This document shows positions 52,202 through 54,047 of a stretch of 54,047 nt of DNA, piece after piece. Source of the DNA: Clostridium sp. CAG:678 (GTDB lineage: Bacteria > Bacillota > Clostridia > Oscillospirales > Acutalibacteraceae); contig HF991795.1 in assembly GCA_000431535.1 (NCBI GenBank), forward strand, positions 1 through 54,047, in the 5' to 3' direction. A program made the translations under genes and the position numbers. The stretch's first letter is position 1. Each line of letters begins with the position of its first letter. The notes beneath the pieces were generated by a model. That model was not told the origin of the DNA, searched no databases, and saw nothing but the letters and a program-made list of their open reading frames with translations.

Positions 52202-52723
52202 ATGGCAGACGCAGTATATTTTAACGTTGCTCCGAATTTTGATCTGCATATGTTTGCAGGCCAGCTTGCGGAAAAATACAGAATGGAAGGCTTTACCGTT
52301 ACGGTTGCCGATTTCAACAACACAGAGGTCATTACTTTTGATAAAGATACGGGCGGAATCAATATGCTGCTTGGTTTGGGCCAGGGCATAAAGGCTACCT
52401 GTATGGTGGCGGACGGCGTGCTTACCATCAATTTTTCAGATGGGGACTGGACCGGTAAAATCATCGGCCTTTGCGTGGGCTGGTTTATATGTTTTGTTCC
52501 GTTTATCACGGCAATCGTTGGCTGTGTAAAGCAATCCCAGCTGCCTAAAAAGATCGGAAATGACGCTATGATGATCGCCTCTCAGATGAATCAGCAGTTT
52601 GGCGGTCAGGGGCCGCAGGGTCCTTATGAACAGCAGCCCCCGTATAACGGCGCGCAGCAGTACGGCGATCCGAATCAGCCGTATAACGAGCCGCAGAATC
52701 CGAATAACGGCGGCAGCTATTAA
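52202..52723 (+). CDS. Small membrane protein with Pro/Gln-rich tail, unknown
   Basis: ATG 52202 follows GAGGAGG at 52188-52194. Residues 1-75 form an alpha/beta domain (EKYRMEGFTVTVADFNNTEV); a hydrophobic helix at about 85-102 (IIGLCVGWFICFVPFITAIV) follows, and the C-terminal 35 residues are rich in Gln, Pro, Asn, Gly and Tyr. I do not recognise a family. The tail is probably disordered, as in small membrane proteins of this layout beside DUF2752. Confidence 0.8.
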   Translation: MADAVYFNVAPNFDLHMFAGQLAEKYRMEGFTVTVADFNNTEVITFDKDTGGINMLLGLGQGIKATCMVADGVLTINFSDGDWTGKIIGLCVGWFICFVPFITAIVGCVKQSQLPKKIGNDAMMIASQMNQQFGGQGPQGPYEQQPPYNGAQQYGDPNQPYNEPQNPNNGGSY

Positions 52724-52754
52724 TAGAAATAGAAACAGAATAGGATTCCAAAGC

Positions 52755-52784
52755 AAACCGCTCCAAATCTTGGGGCGGTTTTTG
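52755..52784 (+). terminator. Terminator before the HAD gene
   Basis: AAACCGCTCCA 52755-52765 pairs with TGGGGCGGTTT (52771-52781, one G-U), loop AATCT, ending in a T-rich run. Confidence 0.8.
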
Positions 52785-52813
52785 TTGTGCAAAGCGGTGC
52801 GGTCATGTATAAT
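52785..52813 (+). promoter_or_regulatory. Promoter of the HAD phosphatase gene
   Basis: TTGTGC 52785-52790 and TATAAT 52808-52813 with a 17-bp spacer, just before the HAD gene. Confidence 0.65.
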
Positions 52814-52849
52814 AGAAACAGAATGCATACGAAAAGCGGAGGGCGTTTT

Positions 52850-53500
52850 ATGAAAGCGGTTGTTTTTGATATGGACGGCGTTTTGTTTGATACGGAAAGG
52901 CTCGGCTTTGCGGCGTGGGACTACGCCAGTGAAAAAATGAATGTTCCGCCTGCAAGCGAGCTTGCCTTTCAAACGCTCGGTATGACTGCGCCCGCCGTGG
53001 ATCGGGTCTTAAAAGCGCATTACGGAAACGATTTTGATATAAGCAGATTTCGGCTTTTATGCCGGGAATATACATACCGGTATTTTGCGGAAAACGGCGT
53101 GCCGCAAAAGCCGTATCTTAAGGAATCGCTTGCCATGCTGAAAGCCGCAGGCTTTAAGATTGCCCTTGCCTCTTCAACCGCAAGCGCAGGTGTCTGCAGA
53201 AATCTGAAAGACGCGGATATAGAAACCGATTTTGATTCGGTCATCTGCGGGGATATGATAAAAAATTCCAAGCCTGCGCCGGATATCTATCTTGCCGCGG
53301 CGCGGTCGCTTGGCGTTTTGCCGGCGGAATGCTTTGCCGTTGAGGATTCAAAAAACGGCGTTCTTTCCGCATACAGGGCGGGAATGAAAGTGATCATGGT
53401 GCCCGACCTTTGGGGCGGTGAAGAGGAAACGGATAAACTTTTGTTTTCAAAATGCGCAGACCTTAAAGCCGCCGCGGAGACCATTCTGAAAGAAAACTGA
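52850..53500 (+). CDS. Beta-phosphoglucomutase-like HAD phosphatase
   Basis: ATG 52850 with GGAGGG at 52838-52843. The 216-residue protein has the complete HAD set: VFDMDGVLFDTE (DxD), ALASSTAS (motif II), Lys in KNSKPAPDIYL and FAVEDSKNGVLSAY (motif IV), with a helical cap. Members are beta-phosphoglucomutases or sugar-phosphate phosphatases; which one is not decidable here. Confidence 0.9.
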   Translation: MKAVVFDMDGVLFDTERLGFAAWDYASEKMNVPPASELAFQTLGMTAPAVDRVLKAHYGNDFDISRFRLLCREYTYRYFAENGVPQKPYLKESLAMLKAAGFKIALASSTASAGVCRNLKDADIETDFDSVICGDMIKNSKPAPDIYLAAARSLGVLPAECFAVEDSKNGVLSAYRAGMKVIMVPDLWGGEEETDKLLFSKCADLKAAAETILKEN

Positions 53501-53590
53501 AAAATTTTTTATTTTGTGCGGACAGTTTTGATCTGTTCGCCGTCTTAAGAAGTGCGAGGCTCTCAAAAAGCACCTGAAAGGAAGAGAAAT

Positions 53591-54047
53591 ATGGCACTTT
53601 TTAAAAGGAAAAATAAAGAAGACGGGCAGAAATTTAAAAGCTTGCTGAACACGCCGCGGCTTGATCTGCGGCACAGTATTCCATCCGCTATTGCGAAAGT
53701 TAAAGCGCTCAACGCCGCTTTGGTCATTTTACCTAAAGAGCCAAGCGAGGAACTTATGGCGGCTTACGGATCCATTCCGCGCAAAAATGTGGCAACCGAG
53801 CTTTACTTGGAAAAGGATGAAGAACTAAGGGATATCAACGGCTGCAGCGTTATTGAATGTATGCCGGGCAGTGATAAAACGGTTTATATGATAAACGGTA
53901 TAGGCGTTTTTTTAAACCATACGCAGGGGACGCCTCGGGTTGTCGGAAACGGCGTGTTTGTTTGCAGTAAGGGCACGAAAGTGGATATGTTAAGCGCAAA
54001 CGGCTTGACGGTGCAGCTGGATTTTGAGATCGAAAACACAAAACTCT
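53591..54047 (+). CDS. Unknown protein, 3' end outside window
   Basis: ATG 53591, preceded by AAGGAAG at 53578-53584, opens a frame of 152 codons to the window edge. The N-terminus is basic (ALFKRKNKEDGQKFKSLL), followed by an alpha/beta region with LVILPKEPSEEL. I do not recognise the family. Codon use and GC content match the chromosome. Confidence 0.7.
   Translation, partial: MALFKRKNKEDGQKFKSLLNTPRLDLRHSIPSAIAKVKALNAALVILPKEPSEELMAAYGSIPRKNVATELYLEKDEELRDINGCSVIECMPGSDKTVYMINGIGVFLNHTQGTPRVVGNGVFVCSKGTKVDMLSANGLTVQLDFEIENTKL

Noticed and set aside
1-54047. CRISPR array, tRNA, rRNA or insertion-sequence transposase
   Set aside because: No regularly spaced repeats, no cloverleaf or rRNA sequence and no IS transposase were seen on either strand.

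Overview
The window carries most of an integrative conjugative element (ICE) from a Firmicute, with its left end cut off by the window start. It is joined on the right to host chromosome. The ICE core is a Tn1549/CTn-like Clostridia backbone. The chromosomal part (secA, an OmpR-type two-component system with VanY, MATE, DUF2752) is visibly more GC-rich, and its strict TTGAAA/TATAAT promoters and SEC-C tailed SecA fit a gut Clostridium (Oscillospiraceae-like). Species cannot be named from the sequence alone.

ICE backbone (1-22553, all + strand): a 5'-truncated methyltransferase/SNF2 helicase; a self-contained HD-phosphohydrolase cassette with its own promoter and terminator (4969-7134); DUF3848, DUF3991/TOPRIM and DUF3846-like proteins; a highly structured candidate oriT (9265-9372); DUF3789, MobC and an HUH relaxase; PcfB, an ArdC-like protein and the VirD4 coupling protein; a Maff2 pilin-like protein; an MT-A70 adenine methyltransferase with a stop codon exactly in its DPPW motif; VirB6-like, PrgI and VirB4 channel components; sortase B; and a CD1108-type wall peptidase. 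Together these make a single-strand transfer machine for a Gram-positive envelope.

Cargo (22592-38787): a divergent agr-like quorum-sensing locus (HTH regulator, AgrA-like and AgrC-like on the minus strand; AgrD and AgrB on the plus strand). agrD is the first gene of what looks like one 13.5 kb, 13-gene operon: agrD, agrB, two ABC exporters, HAD hydrolase, HemW-like radical SAM, HprK-like kinase, GNAT, B12-binding radical SAM, M20 peptidase, AccD-like and AccA-like carboxyltransferases, and a PF14907-type nucleotidyltransferase, closed by a strong terminator. I recognise no described pathway with this gene set. The simplest reading is a mobile, density-controlled biosynthetic pathway for an exported, probably peptide-derived or amino-acid-derived, compound. 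A bolder reading is that the Agr peptide itself is the scaffold that is modified. No other precursor-peptide gene was found in the operon.

ICE right end (38990-about 42375): sigma-region-4-like protein, MazF-type toxin, a 48-residue ORF and a large serine recombinase, then a 9-bp inverted repeat over the recombinase stop codon, close to the probable right junction.

Chromosome (about 42391-54047): secA and a lipoprotein on the minus strand; then a MATE exporter with a structured, terminator-bearing leader, a response regulator/histidine kinase/VanY operon, DUF2752, a Pro/Gln-rich small membrane protein, a beta-phosphoglucomutase-like HAD, and a gene running off the right edge.
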